DNA of 64,000 nucleotides from Banduia mediterranea (GTDB taxonomy: Bacteria; Pseudomonadota; Gammaproteobacteria; Nevskiales; Nevskiaceae), in assembly GCF_031846245.1 (NCBI RefSeq), contig NZ_JAVRIC010000003.1:124001-188000 (forward strand), given 5' to 3'. Shown here piece by piece: positions 1 to 8,226 of this stretch (positions are counted from its first letter, which is position 1; each line of letters opens with the position of its first letter). A program made the position numbers and the translations under genes. The notes below the pieces were generated by a model. That model made no database searches. It was not told the DNA's origin and saw only the letters and a program-made list of their open reading frames with translations.

Positions 1-619
1 CGGGCTTCGGCGGCTGCGGGCCCGCGCCCAGCGGAATGAGCAGGCCCAGGTTGAACAAGCCCTCGTTGAGGGCGTTGTTGATGCTGTCTGCTGTCTGGTC
101 GCGGCCATGGATATCGGTGCGCAAGGCGGCCTCCGCGCGCACGGAGATGCCGCTGGCGACAAAATCAAAAGGCCCCAGCAGGTAGCCCAGGCCCAGGGTC
201 AGGAGCGCCGAGTCGTATTCCGGGTCGGCACCAGGATGATCCTCGAAGCGTCCGTAGCCCAGACCCAGCAGACCGTAGACGCTGCCCGAGGTGGGAAACA
301 GGATGCCGCGCAGGCCGCCGCCGACCACCGTGGCGTCGTCGCCGCCGGACTCCGAGTCGTAGCCGGCATAGTTGGCTTCCAGCTCGATGCCGAACTGGGA
401 GCGGAACATCTTGCCGACGACCAGCGTACCTCCCACGGCATCGTCAGTACCGCGATCTTGGTCGGCGAGTACATAGGACGCCATCGGTGATATGTAGAAA
501 CGGTTGTGGATGGCCTCCGCTGCGGTTTCGTCGCCGGCCTGCACCACCGCCGACGGGCCGAGCAGCGCTCCGCCCATCAGTCCCGCCATCCATGCGATCA
601 ACTGCCTCTTGCGATTCAT
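1..619 (-). CDS. Outer-membrane beta-barrel protein, OmpA-like (partial, runs off left edge)
   Basis: The first 206 codons are visible; the 3' end lies outside the window. A signal peptide covers about residues 1-28 (positive start MNRKR, hydrophobic core, cleavage near VQA-GD). After it come alternating aromatic/hydrophobic strands such as FYISPMASYVLA and GLLGLGYGRFE, the pattern of an eight-stranded OMP_b-brl/OmpA-type barrel in the outer membrane. The last visible residues (GAGPQPPKP) look like a proline-rich linker, so a periplasmic OmpA-type peptidoglycan-binding domain may follow, but it is not seen. The start is supported by a strong AAGGAGGAG Shine-Dalgarno four bases upstream of the ATG. 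The role (structural porin or anchor) is inferred from fold only. Confidence 0.75.
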   Translation of the reverse strand, partial: MNRKRQLIAWMAGLMGGALLGPSAVVQAGDETAAEAIHNRFYISPMASYVLADQDRGTDDAVGGTLVVGKMFRSQFGIELEANYAGYDSESGGDDATVVGGGLRGILFPTSGSVYGLLGLGYGRFEDHPGADPEYDSALLTLGLGYLLGPFDFVASGISVRAEAALRTDIHGRDQTADSINNALNEGLFNLGLLIPLGAGPQPPKP

Positions 620-711
620 GAGTCTCCTCCTTGTTTGGCCATGCATGTCGACAACAACCCAATTGCTCTCTGACTGTCGGCTATGGCGCTCTGGCTCTTG
701 GTGCGTGCGGT

Positions 712-1497
712 TCACGGCACGAAGCGCGGCGAGCGCTTCTCGAGAATGGCGGTGATCCCCTCGCGGTGCTCGGGACTCTTGGCTGCGAGCACGAAATGCG
801 AGGAAATCTGGTCCAGATGGCTCAGAAAATCCATGCCTTGCCCTTGGTAGGCCGCGCGCTTGGTCAGCCGCATCGCTGTGGCCGGGCCCGCGGCCAGCCG
901 CCGCGCCAGCGCCCGTGCCTCATCCTCCAGCGCGGCAGCCGGCACGATGCGGTTGAACAAGCCCATGGCCAGCGCGCGCTGAGCGTCCACGAAATCGCCG
1001 GTCAGCAGCATCTCCAGGGCTCGAGGCAGACCGATCAGGCGCGGAAGCAGCCAAGCGCCGCCGTCTCCGGGCACCAGGCCGATGCGGATATAGCTGGCGG
1101 CCACGCGCGCGTCTTCGGCGCCGATCCGCAGGTCGCACTGCAGCGCCATGTCCAGACCGGCGCCGGTGGCCGCGCCCTGCATTGCTGCGACCACCGGCTT
1201 GTCAAGACGCTGCATGAGCCGCGGGATCCGGTGGACGCCGGACCAGAGTTTGTCCTTGTGGATCGACGGCGCGCCGTCCAGCTCGCGTTTCATGTCCTGC
1301 AGGTCGCCACCGGCGCAGAAGTGGCGGCCGTTCCCGCGCAGCAGGACCGCGCGCACGGCGTCCTCCGCGATGCAGCGCTCCAGTGCCTGTACCCAGGCGT
1401 CGAGCATCGCCACGGTAAAGGCGTTACCGGCTTCCGGCCGGTTGAGCACGATTTCGCCGACGCCATCGGCGACGACAAAGAGCAGCGGCGGGTTCAT
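712..1497 (-). CDS. Enoyl-CoA hydratase/isomerase (crotonase family)
   Basis: A 261-residue protein of normal crotonase length. It shows the oxyanion-hole signature (GRHFCAGGDLQDM near residue 60, then QGAATGAGLDMALQCDLRI) and the later IGLVPGDGGAWLLPRLIG block. Crotonases hydrate or isomerise enoyl-CoA esters in the cytosol. The residue usually acting as the first catalytic Glu is not obvious in the AASYIRIG stretch, so the exact reaction is uncertain. The ATG at 1497 overlaps the stop of the upstream CitE-like gene by four bases, so it is the last gene of the ACAD/CoA-transferase/MmgE/CitE operon and is probably translationally coupled. A longer in-frame reading upstream lies inside the CitE gene and was not used. 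Confidence 0.9.
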   Translation of the reverse strand: MNPPLLFVVADGVGEIVLNRPEAGNAFTVAMLDAWVQALERCIAEDAVRAVLLRGNGRHFCAGGDLQDMKRELDGAPSIHKDKLWSGVHRIPRLMQRLDKPVVAAMQGAATGAGLDMALQCDLRIGAEDARVAASYIRIGLVPGDGGAWLLPRLIGLPRALEMLLTGDFVDAQRALAMGLFNRIVPAAALEDEARALARRLAAGPATAMRLTKRAAYQGQGMDFLSHLDQISSHFVLAAKSPEHREGITAILEKRSPRFVP

Positions 1498-2321
1498 GTG
1501 GGTCTCCGGGCTTCTTCGTCGGGCCGGGAAGCGGCGCGAGCCAGAATGGCATGGGCGCGGTCGACCACGGGCCGGTCGACCATCTGGCCGCCGAGGGCGA
1601 CGGCCTGTCCCGCGGCGGCGGCATCTGCGGCCGTGACTCGCTGTGCCCAGGTGATCTCGGCTGGCGACGGGGCAAGGCCTCGGTGCACCGGCCCGATCTG
1701 CCGCGGATGGATACACAGTTTGCCGGTGAAGCCCAGCGCGGCTGAGCGGCGGGCGTCGGCCTCCGCTACTGCGGGATCGGCGAAGTCAGTGGTCACGCCG
1801 TCCACGGGCGGCGGCAGGCCGGCCAACCTGGATGCGAGCACCAGCTGCAGGCGGTAGGGGTCGAGCACCGGCTCATCACCGGGAATGCCCAGATCCAGGC
1901 GCAGATCCAGGCTGCCGAAGATTAGCCGCAGCGTCCCGGGAGTGCCTGCCAGGGTGTACACCTCGGCAAGCCCCTTCGCGCTTTCGACAGTCGGCAGCAC
2001 CGGACGGCCGTTGTCGGCGTGGAGTTCGCGGATGGTCGCCGCTGATTCAGCCTTGGGCAGCACGATCCCTGCGATGCCGGGTGCCGAGCACAATGCACGG
2101 TCCGCTTCGAACCACGGGGTCAGCGCGCCGTTGATGCGCAACAACACTGGCCGCGCGGCAGGCAGCGCAGCGGCCACGCAGGCGCGCGCGCTGTCCTTGT
2201 CCCCGGGAGGCACCGCATCCTCGAGATCCACGATCACGGCATCGGCACCGCTGGCCAGGGCCTTGGCGATGCGCTCTGGCTGGTTGCCCGGCACGAACAG
2301 GTAGCTGCGCGGCGCGCTCAT
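1494..2321 (-). CDS. CitE-like CoA-ester lyase (HpcH/HpaI aldolase family)
   Basis: A 275-residue TIM-barrel lyase of the citrate-lyase-beta/citramalyl-CoA/malyl-CoA lyase group. Family motifs visible are RSYLFVPGNQPERIAKAL at the N-terminus, DAVIVDLEDAVPPGDKDSAR, the metal-binding Glu in LPTVESAKGL, FGSLDLRLDLG, and GFTGKLCIHPRQI. Members cleave or form 3-hydroxy-acyl-CoA C-C bonds with Mg2+. The gene overlaps MmgE/PrpD upstream (ATGA) and the crotonase downstream, so all three are co-translated. With MmgE/PrpD and a CaiB transferase beside it, a citramalyl-CoA-type cleavage in C5-dicarboxylate or branched-acid breakdown is plausible, but the substrate is inference. Confidence 0.9.
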   Translation of the reverse strand: MSAPRSYLFVPGNQPERIAKALASGADAVIVDLEDAVPPGDKDSARACVAAALPAARPVLLRINGALTPWFEADRALCSAPGIAGIVLPKAESAATIRELHADNGRPVLPTVESAKGLAEVYTLAGTPGTLRLIFGSLDLRLDLGIPGDEPVLDPYRLQLVLASRLAGLPPPVDGVTTDFADPAVAEADARRSAALGFTGKLCIHPRQIGPVHRGLAPSPAEITWAQRVTAADAAAAGQAVALGGQMVDRPVVDRAHAILARAASRPDEEARRPT

Positions 2322-3682
2322 GACAACCAGTCCCGAACCGTGGTCTCGTGCTGCAGATTCCACGCCCGGGCGATCACCGAGCGCATCTCCGCGGGACTGG
2401 CGCCGTCGGCAAAGACAGCCAGCCGCTGCGCCTTGTCTTCCAGTTCGGCGCGGCTGAGCGTGTTGCCGGGGTCGCCCTTGGGCTCGTCCATGCGCGCCTC
2501 GAGGCTGCGGCCGTCGACGGTCCTGACCCAGACCTTGCCGATCCAGCGTGCCGGGTAGGCTGCGTCGACCTCCGGATCGAGCTGCATGCGCACCTTGTTG
2601 CGCAACGCGACCACCCGCGGCTCCAGGTAATGCTGCTCGAAGTCCGGCAATTGCGCGCGCCCGTACACCGCCAGCAGGCCGAGCACGGTGCCCATGGAGA
2701 ACTTGGACTGGTGGACGGACTTCGGTTCGACGATCGGGCTGAGGACATCCAGCGCACTCTGGTGCACGCCGCAGAGGACATCGGCGATGTCTTCGTGCGT
2801 AAGCCGCTCGCGCTGCATCAGCGCCAGCAGGGCATCCCCGGCCGGATGGGTGTGGCGGCAGGACGCATGGAATTTGAAAGAGGACTCGGCCAGCGTCCAG
2901 CGGCTGCCCAGACCGTCGACGAGCCTGGCTGGATCGGCGTGCTCGGACATGGCCGCGCCCATGCCGCCCGCGCCCTCGAGCGCGCGGGTCGCGCCGGTGA
3001 AGCCGTCGGCCGCCAGTTCCGCGGCGGTGATGCCGGCAGCCGCGGCGTGCGCGCAGTGCAGCTGCTTGGAATGCGCGCCTTCGCGCAGGTATTCCCAGAT
3101 GCCGCCGGCCTGCGTCGCGGCGCTGCCAAAGGCCCACAGCATGCGTTCGGGATCGAGGTTCAGCAGGCGGCCGGTAGCGGCCGCCGCGGCCAGGCAGCCG
3201 GCGGTGGCGGTAGTGTGGAAGCGCTTGTAATGCGCCCGCCCCAGGTACTCGCCGACGCGCACGCCGACCTCGTAGCCGGCGACGATGGCTTCGAGCAGCT
3301 GCGCGCCGCTGGCATTGCGCGCTTGCGCCAGTGCCAGCGCCGGTCCGAACACCACAGCCGCCGCGTGAAAGACCGAGCCATTGTGGACATCGTCCTGCTC
3401 GACCATGTGCGAGGCAGCAGAGTTCAGCATCGCCGCAAACAGGGCATCAACGCGCCGACGTGAGGTCAGCAGCTCGGCATCGCCGGATCTGGCATGGCGC
3501 TCGACCCAGCCCTCCAGGATGCGGATCGGCTCGCCCGTGCGACCAGCGAGTGTGCAGGCGAACCAGTCCAGGAACAGGTCCTCGGCGCGGCGCAGCACGG
3601 GATCAGGAATGTGCTCGCACGTTAGCGTTGCTGCAAAGCTCGCCAGTGCGGCGCCGAAATCGTTGGAAGCGGTTGTGGTCAT
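2318..3682 (-). CDS. MmgE/PrpD family protein
   Basis: A 454-residue protein matching the MmgE/PrpD family (2-methylcitrate dehydratase PrpD, cis-aconitate decarboxylase and relatives). Recognisable are the N-terminal helical region (DLFLDWFACTLAGR), AAMLNSAASHMVEQDDVHNGSVFHAAAVVF cut by the usual His/Asp-rich active-site segment, and RFHTTATAGCLAAAAATGRLL. I chose the ATG at 3682 because the domain begins directly after it; an earlier in-frame ATG adds low-complexity sequence that overlaps the upstream CoA-transferase. The stop overlaps the CitE start (ATGA). The activity is probably a hydratase/dehydratase or decarboxylase on a branched di- or tricarboxylate; the substrate is not determined. 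Confidence 0.9.
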   Translation of the reverse strand: MTTTASNDFGAALASFAATLTCEHIPDPVLRRAEDLFLDWFACTLAGRTGEPIRILEGWVERHARSGDAELLTSRRRVDALFAAMLNSAASHMVEQDDVHNGSVFHAAAVVFGPALALAQARNASGAQLLEAIVAGYEVGVRVGEYLGRAHYKRFHTTATAGCLAAAAATGRLLNLDPERMLWAFGSAATQAGGIWEYLREGAHSKQLHCAHAAAAGITAAELAADGFTGATRALEGAGGMGAAMSEHADPARLVDGLGSRWTLAESSFKFHASCRHTHPAGDALLALMQRERLTHEDIADVLCGVHQSALDVLSPIVEPKSVHQSKFSMGTVLGLLAVYGRAQLPDFEQHYLEPRVVALRNKVRMQLDPEVDAAYPARWIGKVWVRTVDGRSLEARMDEPKGDPGNTLSRAELEDKAQRLAVFADGASPAEMRSVIARAWNLQHETTVRDWLS

Positions 3683-3725
3683 GTCACTATGGCGCGGTCG
3701 GGAAAGTGGTCGGTGCAAGGTGCCG

Positions 3726-4925
3726 TCAGGACTGGGGACTTGCGAAGGATGTGGCATGGGCCGCAGCCAGCGCTGCGCTTTCGGCCTCGCCATAGCCGAG
3801 CTCTGCAAGGATCGCGCGGCTGTGCTCGCCCAGCGCCGGCACCGGATCGAGGCGGACGTCGCCGGTGTCGCGGCGGCCCGGCGGAATCAGCGCGGGGAGA
3901 TCGCCGCCGGGTATCGCCACGCTCGCCCAGCGTCCGCGCGCGGCGAGCTGGGGATGGGCCCAGACATCGTGCACGTCGTTGATGCGGCCGTTGGCGATGC
4001 CGGCCTCGTCGAGCCGGCGGATCAGTTCGGCGCCGCCGATGCCGGCAAAGGCTTCGGCGGCCACGGCGTCGATCTCGGCTCGGTGCGCGACGCGCTTTGC
4101 ATTGCCGGCAAAGCGCGGATCATCCGCCAGCTCCGGGCGCCGCAGCACCTGGCGCGCAAAGACTTTCCACTCGCGGTCGTTCTGCACGCCGAGCAGTACA
4201 CTGCTGCCGTCGCCGGTGCGGAACGGCCCGTACGGGTAGATCGTGGCATGCGCGGCGCCGGTGCGCGGCGGCGGGCTGGCGCCGTCCATGCCGAAGTACA
4301 GCGGGTAGCCCATCCACTCGGTCATCGATTCGAGCAGCGAGATGTCGATGCGTCGACCGCGCCCGGTCCGCGCGCGCTCCAGCAGCGCTGCCAGGATGTT
4401 GCTGTAGGCATACATGCCGGCCGAGATATCGGCGATGGAGTTGCCGGCCTTGGCCGGCGCCTCGGCAGGACCGGTGATCGACAGGAACCCCGACTCGGCC
4501 TGGATCAGTAGGTCGTAGGCCTTTTTTTCGAGGCACGGGCCTGAGTCGCCATACCCGGAAATGTCACAAACGATGATGCGCGGATGATGTTCGGACAGCA
4601 CTTCGTAGGACAGCCCCAGGCGCGCGGCGGCGCCCGGCGCGAGGTTCTGCACGAGCACATCGGCCTTGGCCACGAGCTTCATCAGTGCGGCGTGCGCCGA
4701 CGGATGCTTGACGTCAAGCGTCAGGCTCTCCTTGCTGCGGTTGCACCAGGCGAAGTGCGAAGCCAGGCCGCGCGCGCGCTGGTCGTAGGCGCGGGCGAAG
4801 TCGCCGCCCTCGGGGCGCTCGATCTTGATCACCCGCGCGCCCAGGTCGGCAAGATGGCGTGTCGCCAGCGGCGCGGCGATTGCGTGCTCCAGCGAGACCA
4901 CCAGCAGACCTTCCAGCGGCAGCAT
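3726..4925 (-). CDS. CaiB/BaiF family III CoA-transferase
   Basis: A 399-residue family III CoA-transferase. It begins LPLEGLLVVSLEHAIAAPLA, followed by ADLGARVIKIERPEGGDFAR and NRSKESLTLDVKHP, the usual N-terminal signatures. The catalytic Asp typical of the family lies in the KKAYDLLIQAESG block. These enzymes move CoA between acids and work as interlocked dimers in the cytosol. The ATG at 4925 shares one base with the TGA of the ACAD gene (TGATG), showing tight coupling; 43 bp separate it from MmgE/PrpD. Alone it does not reveal the substrate. With CitE and MmgE/PrpD it could activate an itaconate- or mesaconate-like acid. Confidence 0.92.
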   Translation of the reverse strand: MLPLEGLLVVSLEHAIAAPLATRHLADLGARVIKIERPEGGDFARAYDQRARGLASHFAWCNRSKESLTLDVKHPSAHAALMKLVAKADVLVQNLAPGAAARLGLSYEVLSEHHPRIIVCDISGYGDSGPCLEKKAYDLLIQAESGFLSITGPAEAPAKAGNSIADISAGMYAYSNILAALLERARTGRGRRIDISLLESMTEWMGYPLYFGMDGASPPPRTGAAHATIYPYGPFRTGDGSSVLLGVQNDREWKVFARQVLRRPELADDPRFAGNAKRVAHRAEIDAVAAEAFAGIGGAELIRRLDEAGIANGRINDVHDVWAHPQLAARGRWASVAIPGGDLPALIPPGRRDTGDVRLDPVPALGEHSRAILAELGYGEAESAALAAAHATSFASPQS

Positions 4926-6082
4926 CAGAACGACCTCGGCAGGCCGAGCACGTGTTCGGCGATGTACGACAAGATCAGGTTGGTGGAGATCGGCGCCACC
5001 TGGTACAGCCGCGTCTCGCGGAACTTGCGCTCGACGTCGTACTCGGCGGCAAAGCCGAAGCCGCCGTGAGTCTGCAGGCAGACGTTGGCCGCCTCGAACG
5101 AGGCCTTGGCCGCCAAGTGCTTGGCCATGTTGGCCTCGGCGCCACAGGGTTGGCGCGCGTCGAACAAATCGCAGGCGCGCCAGCGCATCAGGTTGGCCGC
5201 TTCCACCTCGATGTAGGACTCGGCGATCGGGAACTGCACGCCCTGGTTCTGGCCGATGGGACGGTCGAATACCACGCGGTCATTGGCGTAGCGGCTGGCG
5301 CGGTCGACAAACCAGTAGCCGTCGCCGATGCACTCGGCGGCGATCAGGGTGCGCTCGGCGTTGAGTCCGTCGAGGATGTACTTGAAGCCCCTGCCTTCCT
5401 CGCCGATCAGGTTCTCCTCGGGAATCTCCAGGTTGTCGAAGAACACCTGGCTGGTTTCGTGATTGACCATATTGGGGATGGCGCGGATCTCCATGCCCTT
5501 GCCCAGCGCCTGGTCCAGGTGAACCATGAAGATCGACATGCCCTCGGACTTACGCCGCACCTGGTCGGCCGGCGTGGTGCGCGCCAGCAGGATCATCAGC
5601 TCCGTGTGCCGCAGGCGCGAGATCCACACTTTCTGGCCGTTGACCACGTAGCGGTCGCCCTTCTTGACTGCGGTGGTCCTGAGCTTGGTGGTGTCGGTGC
5701 CCGTGGTGGGCTCGGTCACCGCCATCGACTGCAGGCGCCATTCGCCCGTGGCGATCTTCGGCAGGTATTTCTGCTGCTGCGCCTCGGAGCCGTGGCGCAG
5801 CAGCGTGCCCATGTTGTACATCTGGCCGTGGCAGGCACCGGCGTTGCCGCCGCAGCGGTTGATTTCCTCCATCACCACGGACGCTTCCGCGAGGCCCAGG
5901 CCCGAGCCACCGTACTCCTCCGGAATCATCACGGACAGCCAGCCGGCGTCGGTCAGAGCCTTGATGAAGGCCTCCGGGTAGCCACGTTCTTCGTCGATTC
6001 GGCGGAAATACTCGTCGGGAAAGCGGCTGCACAGGTCGCGCAGGGCTTCTCGGATCTCCAGGTGATCTTCGCGGGTCGGCAT
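4925..6082 (-). CDS. Acyl-CoA dehydrogenase, first gene of the operon
   Basis: A 385-residue FAD-dependent acyl-CoA dehydrogenase, full family length. Motifs include LAEASVVMEEINRCGGNAGA, SMAVTEPTTGTDTTKLRT (flavin-binding) and YVVNGQKVWISRLRHTE. The C-terminal GEGT-type catalytic segment is absent: the end reads YQVAPISTNLILSYIAEHVL. A Glu in DGLNAERTLIAAE sits where isovaleryl-CoA dehydrogenase carries its catalytic base, so an IVD-like arrangement is likely (inference). A degraded relative with the same C-terminus lies at 50746-51066. The gene opens a five-gene overlapping operon and is preceded by a CTAAC-N4-GTTAG inverted repeat 71 bp upstream. Confidence 0.93.
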   Translation of the reverse strand: MPTREDHLEIREALRDLCSRFPDEYFRRIDEERGYPEAFIKALTDAGWLSVMIPEEYGGSGLGLAEASVVMEEINRCGGNAGACHGQMYNMGTLLRHGSEAQQQKYLPKIATGEWRLQSMAVTEPTTGTDTTKLRTTAVKKGDRYVVNGQKVWISRLRHTELMILLARTTPADQVRRKSEGMSIFMVHLDQALGKGMEIRAIPNMVNHETSQVFFDNLEIPEENLIGEEGRGFKYILDGLNAERTLIAAECIGDGYWFVDRASRYANDRVVFDRPIGQNQGVQFPIAESYIEVEAANLMRWRACDLFDARQPCGAEANMAKHLAAKASFEAANVCLQTHGGFGFAAEYDVERKFRETRLYQVAPISTNLILSYIAEHVLGLPRSF

Positions 6083-6146
6083 GAATGGTGTTCGATGGTG
6101 GTGGGCCGCCGGGGCCGGCGGGCTCCCCGCAGGCTCCAGACTATCA

Positions 6147-6169
6147 AGTATAGTCTAACGGACGTTAGA
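6147..6169 (-). promoter_or_regulatory. Candidate promoter/operator with TCTAAC-N4-GTTAGA inverted repeat
   Basis: A perfect 6-4-6 inverted repeat occupies 6154-6169. On the minus strand it is followed at 6152-6147 by TATACT, a good -10 hexamer, so the repeat sits where the promoter spacer would be. No convincing -35 is visible. The same repeat, in the same position relative to a promoter, recurs at 30351-30366 and 55420-55435. This arrangement is typical of dimeric repressors of the TetR type; the regulator is not identified. Confidence 0.6.
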
Positions 6170-6557
6170 ATCGCTTGCTCATTGCCGGTCCGGCAGTTCC
6201 ACGTAAATCCGTCCGTCCCCTTCGGAGGCGACGAAAGTGCGCAAGCTCGCGCGGCTTGCGTCCCGCCGACAGCAGAGTGTGCGACCAGCGCGGCATCGGC
6301 ACGCCGGCGAAGGAGTCGACCCAGCCGAGGTTCTGTCCCGTGCACACATCGAGACGCGACCCGTGCCAGGGACATTTGATCGCCTTGCCTTCCAGCGGGC
6401 CGCGCGTCAGCGGCATGCCCAGATGCGGGCAGCGGTTCTCGACGGTGTAGACGCGGTCCTCCACGCGGGCGAGCAGCAGGGCCTGTCCCGCGGCCTTGCA
6501 GGCTCGCGTCTGGCCTTCGCCCAGTTCATGGGCTGCAGCAACCGAAATCTTGCTCAT
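6165..6557 (-). CDS. Rieske 2Fe-2S ferredoxin, apparent frameshift near the C-terminus
   Basis: As written, the frame gives 130 residues with a clear Rieske cluster site: Cys43-Pro-His45 and Cys62-Pro-Trp-His65. This small cytosolic electron-transfer protein would feed an oxygenase or reductase. After ELAH the C-terminus is unnatural (basic, RRLRRGRTDLRG). Removing one T from the TTT run (6234-6236 on the plus strand) restores FVASEGDGRIYVELPDRQ and a stop at 6181-6179, the normal end for this family. The as-is frame also ends inside the operator palindrome. So this is either a real frameshift mutation or a base-calling error. The ATG overlaps the MaoC stop (ATGA), making it the last gene of the ligase/CoA-transferase/MaoC operon. 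Confidence 0.75.
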   Translation of the reverse strand: MSKISVAAAHELGEGQTRACKAAGQALLLARVEDRVYTVENRCPHLGMPLTRGPLEGKAIKCPWHGSRLDVCTGQNLGWVDSFAGVPMPRWSHTLLSAGRKPRELAHFRRLRRGRTDLRGTAGPAMSKRF

Positions 6558-7039
6558 GTGGGCGGCTCCTGGCCTTGGGGTTGGACGGCGGTCCCGCGCC
6601 GGCGCAGCAGGCGCAGAGGGGTGTAGATCAGTATCGTTTCGCCACGCTGATTGAGCACGCGGTTTTCGGTGCGCACCAGGCCGCGGTCCCCCTTGGACGT
6701 GAGCCGCGACTCGATGACTTGTGCTTCGACGTGCAGCGTGTCGCCGACGCAGGCGGGGGCGCGCACATCGAGCGCGGCGTGCAGGAAGGCTAATCCTGTC
6801 CCCTGCATGGCCGGCGTCAGCAGGCCCTCGGCGACCGCGTACACCATCGCGCCGGGCACTACGCGCGGCGGCAGGGCCATCCCCTGGCGATGTTCGAGAT
6901 TGGTGAAGACCTCCTCGGTCAGCCAGCTGAAACCGATGAAGGCGACGAGGTCGGCCTCGGTGAGGGTCCGTGCGCAGGTCCGGAAGCGCTCGCCGACGGG
7001 TAGATCCTCGAAATGCAGGCCGATGCCGATGGTCCTCAT
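6554..7039 (-). CDS. MaoC-like acyl dehydratase (hotdog fold)
   Basis: A 161-residue single-hotdog protein: HFEDLPVGERFRTCARTLTEADLVAFIGFS is the usual MaoC/NodN opening (FxDLxVG, then T.TE.D...F), followed by PGAMVYAVAEGLL and a VGDTLHVEAQVIESR strand. MaoC-type hydratases add water to 2-enoyl-CoA; relatives act on mesaconyl- or itaconyl-CoA. The start at 7039 shares its first base with the upstream CoA-transferase stop (TAATG), and the stop overlaps the Rieske start (ATGA). The His usually found with the catalytic Asp is not clear in the LTEADLVAFIGFSWL stretch, so the exact activity is open. Confidence 0.88.
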   Translation of the reverse strand: MRTIGIGLHFEDLPVGERFRTCARTLTEADLVAFIGFSWLTEEVFTNLEHRQGMALPPRVVPGAMVYAVAEGLLTPAMQGTGLAFLHAALDVRAPACVGDTLHVEAQVIESRLTSKGDRGLVRTENRVLNQRGETILIYTPLRLLRRRGTAVQPQGQEPPT

Positions 7040-8226
7040 TAGGGCTGCCCCGTTCCGGCGCCGGGTCCGGATTCCGGCGAGATGCCCGCCTCCGCAAGCA
7101 CGGCCAGGGTGTGCTCGCCCAGCCGCGGCGCCGGGCGCGGCGCGTCGGGTGTCGTCGCCGACCAGCGGCTGGGAATGGCCATCGACACGATCCGGCCTTC
7201 GCTGGGGTGCTCGATCTCGCCGAAGAAGCCGATCGCCCGCAGGTGAGGATCTTCCAGCAGGCTCTCGGGCGTGTGCATGGGCATGCAGGGGATGTCGGCC
7301 TGCTCCAGCAGCTCCATCCATGCGCCGCTCGTGCGCGTGTGCATCGTGTCCGCGACCCAGCCATACAGTTCGTCGATGTGGCGGCTGCGCGTGCCCAGGT
7401 CGCGCAGCCGCTCATCGCGGGTGAACAGCTCGGGGCAGCCGATCAGGCCGCAGAAGCTCTGCCACTGCTTGTCGGAATAGATCAGGGCGCAGAGATAGCC
7501 GTCGGCGGTCTGATAGGGCCGGCGCGCATGCGCGAGCAGGCGCGCGTAGCCGGTGGCGCCCAGGGGCGGTACGAAGCTGCGGCCGCCCAGGTGATCGCCC
7601 ATGACCAGGCCCGCCATGGTTTCGAACATCGGGACGTCGATCGCCTGCCCCTCGCCGCTGCGTTGTCGGTGATAGAGCGCGGCGAGAATCGCGCCGACCG
7701 CCGACAGCGCCACCGTGCGGTCGCAGAGCGTGATGGGGACGTAGCGCGGCTCGGCGTTGCCGGCGCGCTGGAACAGGGCCGGTACGCCGACTGCGCCCTG
7801 GATCAGGTCATCGTAGGCCGGCCGCCGCGCGTAGGGGCCGCCGCGCCCGAACCCGAACAGGCCGGCATAGATGATCGCGGGGCTGGCGGCCCGCACCGCA
7901 TCGTAGCCCAGCCCCAGCCGGTCCATGGCTTGAGGGCGCTGGTTATAGACCATCACATCGGCGCGCGCCGCCAGGCGCAGCAGCGCTGCCCGGGCACGCG
8001 GTTGCTTGAGATCCAGCACCACGCTGCGCTTGCCCCGGTTGGCATGCAGGAAGATCGCGCCCATGCCGGCTGAGCGCATCGGTCCGATATGGCGGGTGCC
8101 GTCACCCCCCGGTGGCTCGATCTTGACGACGTCGGCGCCGTACTCGGCCAGGATCTGTGTGCAATAGGGCCCCATCAGGACGGTGCTTAGATCCAGAACG
8201 CGCACACCGTCGAGGGGGCCGCTCAT
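7039..8226 (-). CDS. CaiB/BaiF family III CoA-transferase
   Basis: A 395-residue family III CoA-transferase with the signatures LDGVRVLDLSTVLMGPYCTQ, EYGADVVKIEPPGGDGTR, ANRGKRSVVLDLKQPRAR and, at the active-site Asp, RRPAYDDLIQGAVGVPAL. It would exchange CoA between acyl donors and a free acid. The ATG at 8226 overlaps the stop of the upstream ligase by four bases; the start was placed there because the CoA-transferase domain begins at once, and longer upstream readings run into the ligase gene. Having both an ATP-dependent ligase and a CoA-transferase in one operon suggests that one activates the substrate and the other recycles CoA at a later acid. Confidence 0.92.
   Translation of the reverse strand: MSGPLDGVRVLDLSTVLMGPYCTQILAEYGADVVKIEPPGGDGTRHIGPMRSAGMGAIFLHANRGKRSVVLDLKQPRARAALLRLAARADVMVYNQRPQAMDRLGLGYDAVRAASPAIIYAGLFGFGRGGPYARRPAYDDLIQGAVGVPALFQRAGNAEPRYVPITLCDRTVALSAVGAILAALYHRQRSGEGQAIDVPMFETMAGLVMGDHLGGRSFVPPLGATGYARLLAHARRPYQTADGYLCALIYSDKQWQSFCGLIGCPELFTRDERLRDLGTRSRHIDELYGWVADTMHTRTSGAWMELLEQADIPCMPMHTPESLLEDPHLRAIGFFGEIEHPSEGRIVSMAIPSRWSATTPDAPRPAPRLGEHTLAVLAEAGISPESGPGAGTGQP

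Noticed and set aside
4859-6379. A 506-codon plus-strand frame
   Set aside because: Antisense to the ACAD, and crosses the intergenic operator; no family features.
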